Below, piece after piece: positions 12,325-23,337 of a stretch of DNA of 64,000 nucleotides. The notes under the pieces were generated by a model, which saw only the letters and a program-made list of their open reading frames with translations, was not told where the DNA came from and made no database searches. Source of the DNA: Sinonovacula constricta. Lineage: Eukaryota > Mollusca > Bivalvia > Cardiida > Solecurtidae. Made by a program: the position numbers and the translations under genes. The first letter of the stretch is position 1, and the number at the start of each line of letters is the position of its first letter. The stretch spans positions 4,083,976 through 4,147,975 of the forward strand of contig CM017569.1 of NCBI GenBank assembly GCA_007844125.1, given 5' to 3'.

Positions 12325-13903
12325 TACTCAGCCAAAAAAGAAACCTTACAGTGTATGTTTTTTCTTTTTTTTCAGTAACCAGATATCCGAATCTGGAAAT
12401 GATTGTTGGACATGTTAAAGACATGCATATCCAACACAGATAGCATTTTGTTTTTATTGGTTATGTTTTAAATTTGTTTAAATACTGTTTTTTCATTCAT
12501 AGGGGTCAAAATTAAATTTATCAGTTTTTAATCGGTGACATTGAAACATTTTATGACGGATGCTGACCATTTCATTTGCATTTGAATCATGTTTGAGTAT
12601 TCTGTTTTTGAAATCAATATCTGTTATGTCCACCGTTTGCTCTAATCAGTGTATCTACCCGTCGACGCATCGAATTGACGTAACATTGTACGAACCTATT
12701 GGGAAGGTTGTCCCATTCAATGATCAAGGCATTTGTCAACTGCTGGATATTTTGTGGAGCATGTATACTGCGAACGTTTCTGCCAAGCACGTCCCAGATA
12801 TGCTCAATCGGATTCATATCTGGAGACATTGCTGGCCATTGCATGACGTTGACTTTGGATGCTGCCAAGTGAGCGCGTGTAATTCTTGCAGTGCGAGGAC
12901 GGGCATTGTCATGTTGAAAAACAGCTGGAGCATTTCTCCTCAAGAAAGGAATAGCTTCTGCGTTTAGGACATTGTTGATGTATCTCTGGGCGTTTAAGTT
13001 GCCACGCAGAACAATAAGCCTGGTTTTCTGTCCCCCCATTATCCCGCCCCAAACCATAACACCCCCGCCGCCAAAACGGTCATGTTGTCTTACACAGACT
13101 GGAGCGAACCGTTCACCTTTACGATGATAAACGCGTACACGGCCGTCGGCATGGCTTAGATTAAACCGTGACTCGTCCGAAAACAAGACAGTGTTCCAGT
13201 CACGTCGACGCCAGTTGCGGTGCGCATGTGCCCATCCAAGGCGGGCGCGGCGATGGCGTAACGTAAGTATACCACCAGTATATGGACGTCGCGCTCTAAT
13301 TGGGCGCCTTTGTGTGCGCAACCGATTGCGAATTGTCTGAGCACAGACGTTATACGCCGGTGCCGTCAACGTCGCGGGTGTGAACCTGTTATGTAAGTGC
13401 AATAGGACAATGGCGCGATCATTCCTTTGGCTAGTTGCTCTTGGTCTACCCGACCTTGGACGATCGTGAACATCACCTGTATGCCTAAAACGCCTAACAA
13501 GATCATGAATTGTGGTACGGCTGCAATTAAACGTCCTACTAACGTCAACAACGGAAACTCCACCCTGGATCATTCCAATAGCCCGATTTCTCTCGGCCTC
13601 TGACAATCGCGGCATTGTAAAACCTATCAATTTGAGATGTGAATTTATCTGTGCGCTTTTTGAAGACATGTACAGTGTTTTGTAACAATAACTATCGGTT
13701 ACCATACCGCGTGCACGAGGTTCACGTGCAAAAACTGAATTTTTACGCTCGCTTGAATACCACTGATACCATGAGTGCAATATGGTTAACGTGTAGAGTG
13801 AATCGATAGTAAAATGTTCTGACACATATATGTTTTGATTTAAATAAGATATATTGAAAATATCTTAATATTAAAAGTGTAAGGTTTCTTTTTTGGCTGA
13901 GTA
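12325..13903 (-). mobile_element. Tc1/mariner element, apparently complete
   Basis: A 1579-bp element bounded by perfect 26-bp terminal inverted repeats (12325-12350 and 13878-13903) starting TACTCAGCC and including AAGAAACCTTACA. TA dinucleotides flank it (12323-12324 and 13904-13905), the expected Tc1/mariner target duplication. It carries one uninterrupted transposase gene on the minus strand. Perfect TIRs plus an intact frame suggest a recent insertion. Confidence 0.96.
12614..13615 (-). CDS. Tc1-family transposase (DD34E), intact
   Basis: A 333-residue protein if it starts at MPRLSEAERN (13615), the usual start in this family; the frame stays open upstream to 13825, but that 70-residue extension has no family character. 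An N-terminal paired-type helix-turn-helix half (SVVDVSRTFNCSRTTIHDL) is followed by the GRPR-type motif (RPRSGRPRA). The catalytic RNase-H fold shows the first Asp in LFSDESRF, the second in FQHDNARPRTA and the Glu in SPDMNPIEHIWD, with 34 residues between the last two, i.e. DD34E. The glycine-rich RFGGGGVMVWGG is the conserved loop. It ends ANGGHNRY, as many Tc1 transposases do. No stop or frameshift is seen. It would act in the nucleus, cutting and pasting at TA sites via the TIRs around it. It is an independent selfish gene next to the host gene's 3' end. Confidence 0.96.
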   Translation of the reverse strand: MPRLSEAERNRAIGMIQGGVSVVDVSRTFNCSRTTIHDLVRRFRHTGDVHDRPRSGRPRATSQRNDRAIVLLHLHNRFTPATLTAPAYNVCAQTIRNRLRTQRRPIRARRPYTGGILTLRHRRARLGWAHAHRNWRRRDWNTVLFSDESRFNLSHADGRVRVYHRKGERFAPVCVRQHDRFGGGGVMVWGGIMGGQKTRLIVLRGNLNAQRYINNVLNAEAIPFLRRNAPAVFQHDNARPRTARITRAHLAASKVNVMQWPAMSPDMNPIEHIWDVLGRNVRSIHAPQNIQQLTNALIIEWDNLPNRFVQCYVNSMRRRVDTLIRANGGHNRY

Positions 13904-13905
13904 TA

Positions 13906-14459
13906 GATTAATTGACCAATAATATCTTTTTATAATAAACAAGGTAATGTACATATTTGTGAAAATAAGTCATCTTTACAAGCTCTTTTTTAAATGGTTT
14001 TTGAAATTATTATTCTGTCAATTCTATGAATAAAATAACTGCTGCCTGCATTCTCAATATGCACATTAATTTACATTTTCCCAATAAAAGTTGAGACACT
14101 ATTTTTTCTGTATACACCCTGTATATCATATGATATCATTTGACCCCTTAAAGCAATATGTGTCTTTTCAGGAACATTTCACAGGCGCACAGAAATAGAT
14201 AAAATTGCATTATTGTATCATTATTTTCTTTCCTACATATTGTCATGTTATATTGCTATATAAATTGATTGTCTTTTAAAAAGAAAGAAAACTGTAATAA
14301 CATGTTATTGCCATACTAAAAATAAGAAAATGCTGCTTACAGAAAACCTAGATAGTCAGTGACAAAATTAATGATGATTTGTGACTGACTCTCCAATAGA
14401 CCAGATAAACAAGGGAACAATAGTTATTTTTCCAGGTATGAGAAATGTAGTTGCATATA
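13906..14459. other. No gene seen
   Basis: AT-rich unique sequence between the Tc1 element and the 3' end of the macro-domain gene. I see no open frame of note, RNA gene or repeat. Confidence 0.5.
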
Positions 14460-14700
14460 AGTGATGTTTAGAACAATTGCCATGAAACATGACAATAAGT
14501 AAAGAAAGGCAAATTATGATAGGGATATAAATTATCTATTCTGCAGAGGGGAGTATCTCAAAGCAGTCTTGAGATAGCTCAGGTGTAGTTACTTAAAGTT
14601 GATTGCTTGTAACTTAACTCTAAAATATATTGTTTTAATTCAATAACAATGTTATTTCACGAAAGTCTTGTTTCTACAGGAAGTCTTCTACATCACAACT
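14460..14700 (-). repeat. Diverged duplication, copy A (paired with 15238-15480)
   Basis: Shares an ordered series of matches with copy B about 780 bp away, in the same orientation: GTGATG...AGAACAATTGCCATGA, CAGTCTTGAGAT, AGTTGATGCTT-like, and TTGTTTCTACAG just after it. Similarity is moderate, so the duplication is old. Read on the minus strand, both copies hold a short frame ending ...CTG TAG at corresponding places, the candidate last exon of the macro-domain gene. Confidence 0.7.
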
Positions 14701-14739
14701 ACATTTACGGGGCTGATGACCCAAATGACCGATGGGAAT
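14674..14739 (-). CDS. Macro-domain gene, candidate last coding exon (exon 14)
   Basis: On the minus strand ATGTAG|ATTCCC gives an acceptor, and the frame runs 21 codons (IPIGHLGHQPRKCSCDVEDFL) to TAG at 14674. It joins the preceding exon in phase 0 and brings the whole coding sequence to a multiple of three, 5004 nt. The pyrimidine tract is poor, and the related copy B offers an alternative terminal exon (15453-15476, ending CEAEGLL then TAG). I saw no convincing polyadenylation signal. Treat this as the best of several weak options for the C-terminus. Confidence 0.35.
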   Translation of the reverse strand: MPIGHLGHQPRKCSCDVEDFL

Positions 14740-15237
14740 CTACATGTAAGAGATATACAAAAATACCTTAATGTGAAGGTTAGTTTCTTTAGTTTTTTAT
14801 ATTAACCATAATGGTAAAGGAAGAGAGTTTTGCAAATGTTTTGGCACTCTAACAGGCAACATAAATGCTTTAAAGATAGCAGCAGGTTTCATCATTTGAA
14901 GAAGAAAGCTCATCATTCAAAAAACTGGTATAACAGATTGACAAAATGTTCATTAGTCAACAAAAAATGGGGTGAGCAGAAATGTCTGCTGGCATTTCAA
15001 TGTCAATCCATTAATGTTAGACAAATTTCAGACCCGATGGCAGAAAGACTAATACCAAATGTCCTAGGAACCATAAGGTATTCTGATTTTACAAGCTCAT
15101 TACCCACGACACATAACGAAAACTCTAGAATCTTGACACAGACATGCCGCTTTTTCAATTTCCACAAGGAAATGGCAATTTTGGACGCAACTAAAAAAAA
15201 AAATTATGGTGGCTTTTTAAAAGCTTAAATTCTTTAA

Positions 15238-15480
15238 GTGATGCTTATTTAGCACGATTGCTATGATACAGGGAAATGAGTGCGGAAAAGCAGGTTAAGG
15301 TAGGTGGTATGAATTATGTGCTGTGGAGAGACAGAAGGACATTGCAGTCTTGAGATTGCTAGGAAGTAGGTGCTTTTAGTTGATGCTTATAACTGTATGT
15401 TAAAAAGTAAATTATAATGAAAAAATATGATTCTAAAACAGTGTTGTGTTTCTACAGAAGACCCTCTGCCTCACACTATT
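15238..15480 (-). repeat. Diverged duplication, copy B (paired with 14460-14700)
   Basis: The second copy of the old tandem duplication. It carries GTGATGCTTATTTAGCACGA, CAGTCTTGAGATTGCT, TAGTTGATGCTTATAAC and TGTTTCTACAG in the same order as copy A. Its minus-strand frame TGT GAG GCA GAG GGT CTT CTG TAG parallels the stop-containing end of copy A. Confidence 0.7.
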
Positions 15481-15598
15481 TGGTGTACATAAGAATCATA
15501 GTTCACCATTTATTCAACATAATGATCGACAGGATCAGTTGTTAGCTCAAGAAATCTTAAAATGTCAATAAAATAATTTGAAAGGAATAATGGCTTAC

Positions 15599-15654
15599 TC
15601 TAACAGCTTTATCTGAAGCATTTCTAATGAGACACTTTGAAACAGACTCTGCCT
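15599..15654 (-). CDS. Macro-domain gene, exon 13
   Basis: A 56-bp exon between TTTCCAAG|AGG and AGA|GTAAGC on the minus strand. With the G carried from exon 12 it reads EAESVSKCLIRNASDKAVR, open throughout, entering in phase 1 and leaving in phase 0. It continues the charged helix begun in exon 12, which would sit just after the macro fold. It is short, so the call depends on its phase fit and good donor. Confidence 0.55.
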
Positions 15655-15996
15655 CTTGGAAAGGCTACATCCTTCATATTTTTTAATTAAACACAGTTAA
15701 CTGACATCTGCGGGGAAAACATATTTCAGTTTTACAACTGAATCTACTGCATTCTTCACAAATAAGACATGTTTCACTTATTTTAATATCTTACTAACAG
15801 GTTAATGGTTAATGCAGCCACTCAAACTGTGCTTCATTAGTATTACATAGATTTGGATAAGCCAAAAGACGCATTTAAAATGAATAATGGAGCCAATAAG
15901 AAGGCTGTATTTTATAGTCAAATGCTGTACATTTTATATAGATACATGTGTTTAGGTACTAACTAACATAACTTGCAAGAGTATTTAGAGATTTAC

Positions 15997-16036
15997 CTGC
16001 TTTTTCAGATAACTTTTTCTCAGCATCAAGAAATAT
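15997..16036 (-). CDS. Macro-domain gene, exon 12
   Basis: A 40-bp exon, minus strand, acceptor TATTTCCAG|ATATTT and donor GCAG|GTAAAT. Entered in phase 0 from exon 11, it reads IFLDAEKKLSEKA and leaves one base. The sequence fits the final helix of a macro domain following the last strand (KIVIYTADKKTHK) in exon 11. It is very small, but both splice sites and both phases agree. Confidence 0.6.
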
Positions 16037-17752
16037 CTGGAAATATCATAAAACAAGCCAATTTGTTACAAAGCTAAACAAAACATAGGATTTAGGATTA
16101 TTTATCATTTATTTATAATTTATTATTTATCTGCTTTTCATAAATTAGATTAAAGTGTTGATGCATGTTAACAACCCCAGCAGATATATATAGAAGACAG
16201 TAGATAATCAGCAATAACATGGTCTGACAGCAACTGGCTTGTACAATGTGCATATCAATTTGAAGATTCCCATGAATTTCCAACTCTTTCTACCAAACCA
16301 GTGTAGAAAAATGTTCAATAATTTCAGAATCATAGAGCATCATAAACCAGGTATAAGGATCAGTTTTGTGACAAGAAGAAGAATGGAAACTGAACATTAC
16401 ATTACCAGTATTCCATATTCAAATGATGTTTTTGATATGACACATCCATCAACATTTGCTTTTTTGTGGAAAAACAATTAATTTCGTACAAAACAATTAA
16501 AAAAAGTATATAGAAAAGGGGACTTTCAAAACAAAAGTATATGCCCCCGACTGGGCCCCGACTTATATTTCTACAGGAGCTGATTAGAGCAGATTGCGTT
16601 CATCGTAAAATGTGTATTGTTAGTAAAGTAGTTTTTAATTTGGAAGTCATGATTGACATGGAACTGACACGGAAATATGACGGACAGATGTAGGCACAGT
16701 TGCATGGAAGGACAGTGTGACTGCCATATGCTACCCTTAAGGGAAAATAAAAGGCGCTCTGTAGATGTTGTGAGATGGTTGACAGTGACCTTAGCATATA
16801 TATATATATGATATATATCAGTACAATTTGAATAAAATCTCTGTACAGTCTTGCTCAACTTTAATTGAAATACATTGTTTTTGTTTTGTTTATTGTTAAC
16901 AATCTTTGATCTGTAAATAATCCTACTATATAGATGTTGTATAGATATAGTGTGTCTTTCCCAGACAAAGCTTAGCTTGCAAGCTGACAGGATATACACC
17001 CTGTCACAATATGTCATGGTTTGGGTTTTGGTACAAGGTTCGGTTAACCTTTTCAAATGTAAGTTAACTGTGAACTGGTTTACCACTCAATATTAATTTA
17101 TCCGGTGAATAAAATGTATTGTAATTCACTTTACTGTGTGAGTGCTTAGCAATTAAAATCATTAGAAAAAGTGGCAACTTCACCTCTCCCAATTATCAAT
17201 TATTGTGTAATCTGCAGAATGGTTTGTCTGGGGTGACATTAAGATGTAATAAACTTATATGATGAAAATCTTCTGGATATTCGTGTCACTGCCCCTACTT
17301 TCTTCCATTCTTTAAATATAAATGTCTTTTCTCCACTTTAGGGTTTGCTTTCCTTTACAGATTTTCCCTCAATGTGAAAGTTCCGAACATCAGTATGATT
17401 TTCATTTATGGTTTGCCAAAGACCAGAATGTAAATCCAACAAACCAATTCGCACATAATGACTGCATATGTAAGCAGACAGCATATGTAGACGGACGTAT
17501 ACCATTCTCAGTAATTATATTATATAGGTTAAGCAGTCAAATGTTTTATAAGGTTAACCAGTTACTGATTTTATATTTTCCGCATACCCCTTAATAAAAT
17601 AAAAGCAAAAAATTAATCCAACTTAAACTAATATCATATAAAAGCAAACAAATGACAAAAATTTAATGTTCCTAATTTATTTAGTATTTTTATAAAACAT
17701 TACATATGCATCTCAGGAGTCTTACTATTAAGTATGATCTTTATTTATTTAC
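16037..17752. other. Intron 11; nothing recognised
   Basis: AT-rich intronic sequence with a short TATATATA run near 16795-16820. The longest open stretch (minus, 16571-17086) has no codon or domain character that I recognise and no consistent splice frame. Confidence 0.5.
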
Positions 17753-17977
17753 CTTGTGTGTTTTTTTGTCTGCAGTATAAATTACAATCTTAACATCTCT
17801 CAATGTAGAGCTGGATGTTTGCTGTCGATTATAATTGTCGATGGCCTCCAGCATGGCAGCAGCCGCTTCAGCTGAAGGATAACTAAGGTTACCAGTACCA
17901 AGGGCAGGGAAGGCGATGGAGCTGTACCCTGCCTGGTCGGCCATCTGTAGACACCTGACCACAGCGTCATGTAGAGG
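17753..17977 (-). CDS. Macro-domain gene, exon 11: C-terminal half of macro domain
   Basis: A 225-bp, phase 0-0 exon: acceptor ATCATCCTAG|CCTCTA, donor CACAAG|GTAAAT. It encodes 75 residues (about 1540-1614 of the protein). It begins PLHDAVVRCLQMADQAGY, the long helix of macro domains, then SSIAFPALGTGNLSYP, the hallmark loop that grips the phosphates of ADP-ribose, then the helix SAEAAAAMLEAIDNYN and the last strand LRDVKIVIYTA. This is the clearest evidence that the gene belongs to the PARP9/14/15-type macro family. The phosphate loop is intact, so ADP-ribose binding is likely; hydrolase activity cannot be inferred. A GTG inside the exon is not a start: the frame continues from exon 10. Confidence 0.93.
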
Positions 17978-19743
17978 CTAGGATGATAATTACAGTCATA
18001 AATAAAACAAACACTACCTTAGAGTAACAATATATACATAAAATTTAAAGGTCAACCTAGAGGACTGTCAAATATAATCTGAACAAATAAATTCAGAACT
18101 ATTGCCAAAGTGTTAACACGTCAGCAAACAATTAAACTTCCATGAAGTTTTTCTTCATAAAGCTAAGCTTGTGCTAAGAAATGTTTTAACAGCAAAACTT
18201 TTATCCTTTTAATAAGTCATTTCAACATAATTGGCTAGAAAATGTCAAAACATGCATGTTTTCAAGCAACTTTCCAACAAGCATTTGACCTCCGAGTAGG
18301 ACCATTAGACTAATTATCTGGTTCTTGTGCACAAACACATATAGACAAACACTTGAGCTGACTACATGCAATCTAGAACAAAGTAAGATTCTGAACAGGC
18401 CAAACTTCACACACGTTCATCTATTGTTCTCAACATTGGCTTTGACCATTGTACAAGCAATTTAGATCTTGCAAAGTAATTATGTTTCCATTAAAGCAAA
18501 AACTTTTATCAAGTATCTGACAATCAACTGATACAGGGTAAAGTTGTAGCCTGACAAAACATACAAAACAACTTATTTTCGTCCCTTGATGTCGAAGTGT
18601 TACATTGAACTTTGTGCTAGCATGTGGTTCTCAGCATGACATATCATCTAAACATTGTAAAACTTGTGCTTAAAGTTTTTAAACTCCCATGACCTATGCC
18701 CGCATGTTTAAGTTACAGTCCCATTTTTACTTAAAATGGCTAAAATCAGGGTGGGACATTTGGGAAATGGGCATAATTGAAAAGAACAGACTGTCATGGT
18801 TGATTGGGTATAGTCACTATCTGCTTTCCTACCTATACAAAACTTGATTAGACAAATACTGCATGTTGTTGCCTTATATTTGTATTATTTAACAGAAATT
18901 ATGTTCTAAGTTTGTAGCAAACTTTTATTCAGGAGACTTAAATGAATAGTTTTTCTTTTTAGAGGTTAACAATTTCTTTTTTATTTCTTTTTATTGTTAA
19001 GTGTTAAGTTAAACAGATTTTAATAATTTTCTTAACTGTTGAACAACAGAACAGGTAATTTAGCACATGACTATTTACCTGCAAGTGAGAAAAAATAACA
19101 AATACAGGTATATTTATACATAAGTCATTAAACACTATTAAGACACTTTAATTCTAGGGGCTCTAATAAGTACCAAGTTTCAATTGGCTTCACATCAAAC
19201 TTAAACAACCCCATACATTACTTGTCTGTTAGTAAACAAAAATCTTTACTCACACTTGTAAAACTAAGTTTTGCTTTTGTTCAGTCATCTAAATTTATCA
19301 GATGAGATGGAGTATCAGTATATTCCATCAAAGTGATATCTCCTGACAATACATCATGTTCTGTTGATGTTGATATATGTCATGTTCTTTGAACCATACA
19401 ACTTCTACCTGCTGAACTTGCAGATATGGTAGAACTGCTGCTCTCCTCGCAATTTGTTACAATTCCTCATGGTCTGAGTAGAGGCAAACAAGTCCTAGCT
19501 TTGAATTTTCCTCCAGATGCACTGGGTGTAGTGAAAAAAAACACATTAACATCAACATTTAGGAAGACTGTGCATGCAGCTGTCTTAGTTGGTGCTTCTA
19601 AGTCAATGAGAAGAGTCTCTCCACTTGGAGTTCCATTCACAAATTCCTGCACTTTTCTTGTAGGATTCTGAAGTCTGTTGTTGATGTTTGCACTTTTTTT
19701 CAGTAAGAAGATCAAACACTAGTGAATACAGCATGCAACTTAA
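17978..19743. other. Intron 10, first part; no gene recognised
   Basis: AT-rich intron. A stretch at about 19426-19715 is open on both strands and reads unusually like protein (minus strand: QEFVNGTPSGETLLIDLEAP), but it matches nothing I know and cannot be spliced between exons 10 and 11 without breaking the macro fold. It may be a decayed gene fragment. Confidence 0.45.
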
Positions 19744-21413
19744 GGTTCTGGACCTGTAACTAACTTCGGTAAACATCGGCACTCGGTATGATCCGGTTTT
19801 ATTTGAATAGCATTCGTCGTGAAGTTTCGTATTTGCTATTTTTAGTAGTTTTTCACCACGTGATATGGATTTTCCATGACGTCATTGGGTTACCCAAGTC
19901 TCAAAAATGAGGGAACCGGGAGCTCGACAGCGTAATCGTTGAGGGCGATATTGTAAAAAAAGTGGTCTACCGACAACAAAGTCATGTAAAGTTGAAGTGG
20001 ATCATAACAATTGTGGTGGTATCCTGTGTACAGGTGAAAAATGCACTGTTTCATCTTGTGTTTGCGATTTAAATTTGCCTTCGCATGCTAACCGCGAGAG
20101 TTAGCGACATGGTTTGACGCTCGCTCACCTGCGTCTGATATTTTCTCCATATGGCCAGGATGGACTTTTAAATGTGTTCAGGGGTCAAAATTGTGTGGGA
20201 CAACCAAGTGTCACTAATACCAAAAGAGTGCTTGACTCAATTATTCCTAAACTGTCGGATTTTTTTTTACGTAAAAATGTGTAAAGTGGTTAATTTCAAA
20301 TATTTCCCTCAAGCCAGCCAAAATCAGTAAAGAGAAGGTTTTCATGTTATAATGCAAAGTTTTACATACATATTTCCATCTCTTATACCAACTGTAGGGG
20401 ATTTTTTGTATAAAGGAGTATAATCTGTAATTGACCATTTTGACGTTATTTTTCGCTATAAATTCTCTTGCAGTTTCATTATAGTAACCTTTACAAATTC
20501 TTATAAATTTTATTAGGAACGGTTAAATGCCTTTAAAATTTCATGTTATGGGCAGTTCATATTGCAGAAAATTTTAAAACTAGTTGTATGTGTCTAACTA
20601 GCTTCAAACTTGAGATATTTGCTTTTATAGATAGAGTAAATTTTTAAACACACCCAAAAAACTCGGATTTTTGCTCGGGGGTACATGTATGCAAAGTTCT
20701 GTAAATTTTATTAGGAACGGTAAAATGCCTTTAAAATCTTAAATTATGGGCAGTTCATATTGCAGAAAATTTTAAAACTAGTTTAATGTGTCTAACGAGC
20801 TTCAAACTTGAGATATTTGCTTTTATAGATAGAGTAAATTTTTAAACACACCCAAAAATCTCGGATTTTTGCGCGGGGGTACATGTATGCAAAGTTCTGT
20901 AAATTTTATTAGGAACAGTAAAATGCCTTTAAAATATAATATTATAGGCAGTTCTTATTGCAAAAAAAAATTAAAACTAGTTGTGTGTGTCTAACTAGCT
21001 TCAAACTTGAGATATTTGCTTTTATAGATAGAGTAAATTTTTAAACACACCCAAAAAACTCGGATTTTTGCTCGGGGGTACATGTATGCAAAGTTCTGTA
21101 TTTTTATAAGTATTTGTCCAAAATGTAATCTTATTGTTCTGATTTATCATGACATGATTGTGTAACAGGAAAATTGGTAAAAATTTGAATATAGAACAGT
21201 AGAATTTGAAAAATGGTACTTTTTCATTTTTTGTTCCAGCACAATTTACGGTGTTTTTGAAAATCAAGGGTCACTTTATAAAAATGTACATAACTTAAGT
21301 TACAAACGGTAAACTTCCTTAAAAATTCACCGTACGATGTGTTTTATAGTACAGATTCAAGAAACAGTATCATTATAAGGATTATGGAAGGTTACCATTA
21401 CAGGTCCAGAACC
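19744..21413 (+). mobile_element. Non-autonomous piggyBac-like TTAA element, copy 2
   Basis: A 1670-bp element in an intron, with the same 16-bp inverted ends GGTTCTGGACCTGTAA as copy 1 and TTAA at 19740-19743 and 21414-21417. It is in the opposite orientation to copy 1 and collinear with its reverse complement. It has three copies of the internal subrepeat of about 197 bp (landmark GGAACGGT/GGAACAGT at about 20516, 20714 and 20911) against two in copy 1, which accounts for the 204-bp length difference. It has no transposase. Confidence 0.92.
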
Positions 21414-21439
21414 TTAAATGTACTGTTTAAGATCAAACA

Positions 21440-21995
21440 TAAACATGATCCATTTTTTTAAATTGTTTTAAGGTGATCAAACAGTTTTCTCCATTATTTT
21501 TGATGTGTGTGAGAATTAAATTGACTTGATAGGTTTATATCTGGCATCAAGTATTTAAGAGTTACGTCATATTTGTTTTAGAAATCTTAGGTGACAATTG
21601 GACCATAAGTGTGGACACTGGGCGGATAATATTTTCTAGAATTTTATCAAGTGACCTACTGAATCCATGTGTCCCAGTTCAAAGCATATTTTAAGATTTC
21701 ATGAGGCAAACACTCTGGCCAGCCATGTTTGGTTAAGATTGGGGCAATGTGGCCTCTATGCGTGTTCACAAGATTTTTCTAAAATTTAACCTAGTGACCT
21801 AGTTATGAACTCACCTTAGATTTCTTACAGGTAAACATTCTGAAATTTAGTGAAGATTAGGCCATAAATGTGGTTTCAAGGATTTTTACAAGGTTCTGGT
21901 AAAATTTGACCAAGTGACCTACTTTTAACCCTATGTGACCCAATTATGAACTGATCCAAGATTTCTTGCCGACAAATACATTGTACTCAGGTGAG
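21440..21995 (+). repeat. Diverged tandem-core element, short copy
   Basis: Collinear with the start of the element at 44190-45710 (shared TCTGGCATCAAGTA, TTAGAAATCTT, GACCTACT, CATAAATGTGG). It contains about three units of the core motif ending ...AAATTTGACCAAGTGACCTA. It ends ACTCAGGTGAGCTAA, an end motif that I associate with tandem-core repeats of bivalves. Classification is from memory of the 'pearl'/Helentron-like type and is tentative. Confidence 0.65.
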
Positions 21996-23103
21996 CTAAA
22001 AATGGGGAAATCAGACAAAAATGTGTTGGGTTTGTAAAACAATTAATTACATATTTGGGATAGTCTGAGCCAAACCAAACAAGTTACATGTTTGGTTGGT
22101 TTGTCTAATGTTATATCATGGGTCCAAACAATACCCAGCAGCAAAACACTGATAAATTCAAAACTGGATGGATAATTTTCTTAAAATTGGCATACATGTC
22201 TACATTAAAGTATACCATCCGTGTATGCAATATCAAAGTATACCAGACAATTATTACGAGATGGTTTTACTTCACAACTGCATATGTACTGAGTGTTATA
22301 AGTAAGTTTTCATAACTCAAAGCATGGAATGATCTTGAAAAACAAAACAAAGCTTTGCTGAATGGTTAAATATCCTTAACTTATTAAGTCATCAGTATCA
22401 TTTCCACAGTTACTATCGCATTGGCCAAAGAGAGATGCGATACAGGCCATAATTTTTACTAACATTATTAATATCAATAGATGCCTATGGTAGAAAGGGT
22501 AACAAGCGATCCCTTTAATTCCTGAAAAATTGACATGTTGCGCTACACTTATATTTTATGCTATTTCCATGTATTTTAATTGCTAATTTATTTGTATTAT
22601 TAATGAGGAATTATATTTTTTTTCAATGTTATAATATTTTTTTAAGTTGTATTATAATGATGAACACAAAGTAAATAGATTAATAAAATAAATATTCTTA
22701 AGGTATTTAAGCCATTTTTTCATGTGTGATGCATGGAAGGTGTTTGTATAAAACTTTACTTACACAGAGTTATGATACATGGTTCAGCATATCAAGCAAC
22801 AGTTTGCAAGCCTTTTATTCAGCCTTTGTATTAAAACCATTAAGCAAATATAAATTCAGTTTTATGCTACAATACAATGTCATTAGAACCTTTGAAGTTT
22901 ATAGACAAAGCTTTGCTTCAGTTCATATACCTTTCTCAGTCCAACGGAGTATTGCATAAACTTGCATGTTGCCATGTTTATTTGTTTATAATGTTTATAA
23001 AACTATTTGGTCGTAGTCATTGTGCTAGAGAAATGTTGAAGAATAATTTACTCAAGTATGGCTCTATGCGTAGCAAAATGATTAAAACATATATATGTCA
23101 TAC
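21996..23103. other. Intron 10, last part; nothing recognised
   Basis: AT-rich sequence with no supported gene, RNA or array. Short open frames here lack splice context or recognisable motifs. Confidence 0.5.
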
Positions 23104-23337
23104 CTGGCAGGACTTCTTGGGGAGTTGGGTGTATGCATTCAAAGCCAAGTGGAACACCCTGTTACACTTCAGCTTGTGCCCAGTAGACTCAGCAATTTGT
23201 CCAAAATGTATGCCTTTAGGATATTTTTTGTTTAATTCTTTCTGCATCTCTGTTCCTGCTTCATGCAGCAGGCTTTTGGACACATTGCCATTATCAAGGT
23301 GAAGTTCTTTATTGACAGAGTTAACTAAAACATCAGC
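23104..23337 (-). CDS. Macro-domain gene, exon 10: N-terminal half of macro domain
   Basis: A 234-bp, phase 0-0 exon (acceptor CTTGTTACAG|GCTGAT, donor TGCCAG|GTATGA) encoding 78 residues, about 1462-1539. It starts ADVLVNSVNKELHL, the canonical strand and loop that hold the adenine and distal ribose in macro domains (consensus DxxVNxAN). It continues NGNVSKSLLHEAG, the first helix, where the usual GGG before V is NGN, so the glycine-rich loop is altered. Next come AGTEMQKELNKK and strand residues CNRVFHLALNAY (family H-A-V-G region). The second half of the fold follows in exon 11. Confidence 0.93.

Noticed and set aside
14830..15228. 132-codon plus-strand frame
   Set aside because: Lies between the two duplication copies on the opposite strand to the gene; lysine/AT-rich composition, no motif.
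16571..17086. 171-codon minus-strand frame
   Set aside because: AT-rich, no domain, no consistent splice phase with exons 11 and 12; probably chance.
19426..19715. Protein-like frames on both strands
   Set aside because: Unrecognised; the minus-strand frame cannot be inserted between exons 10 and 11 without splitting the macro fold. Kept only as a possible decayed fragment.
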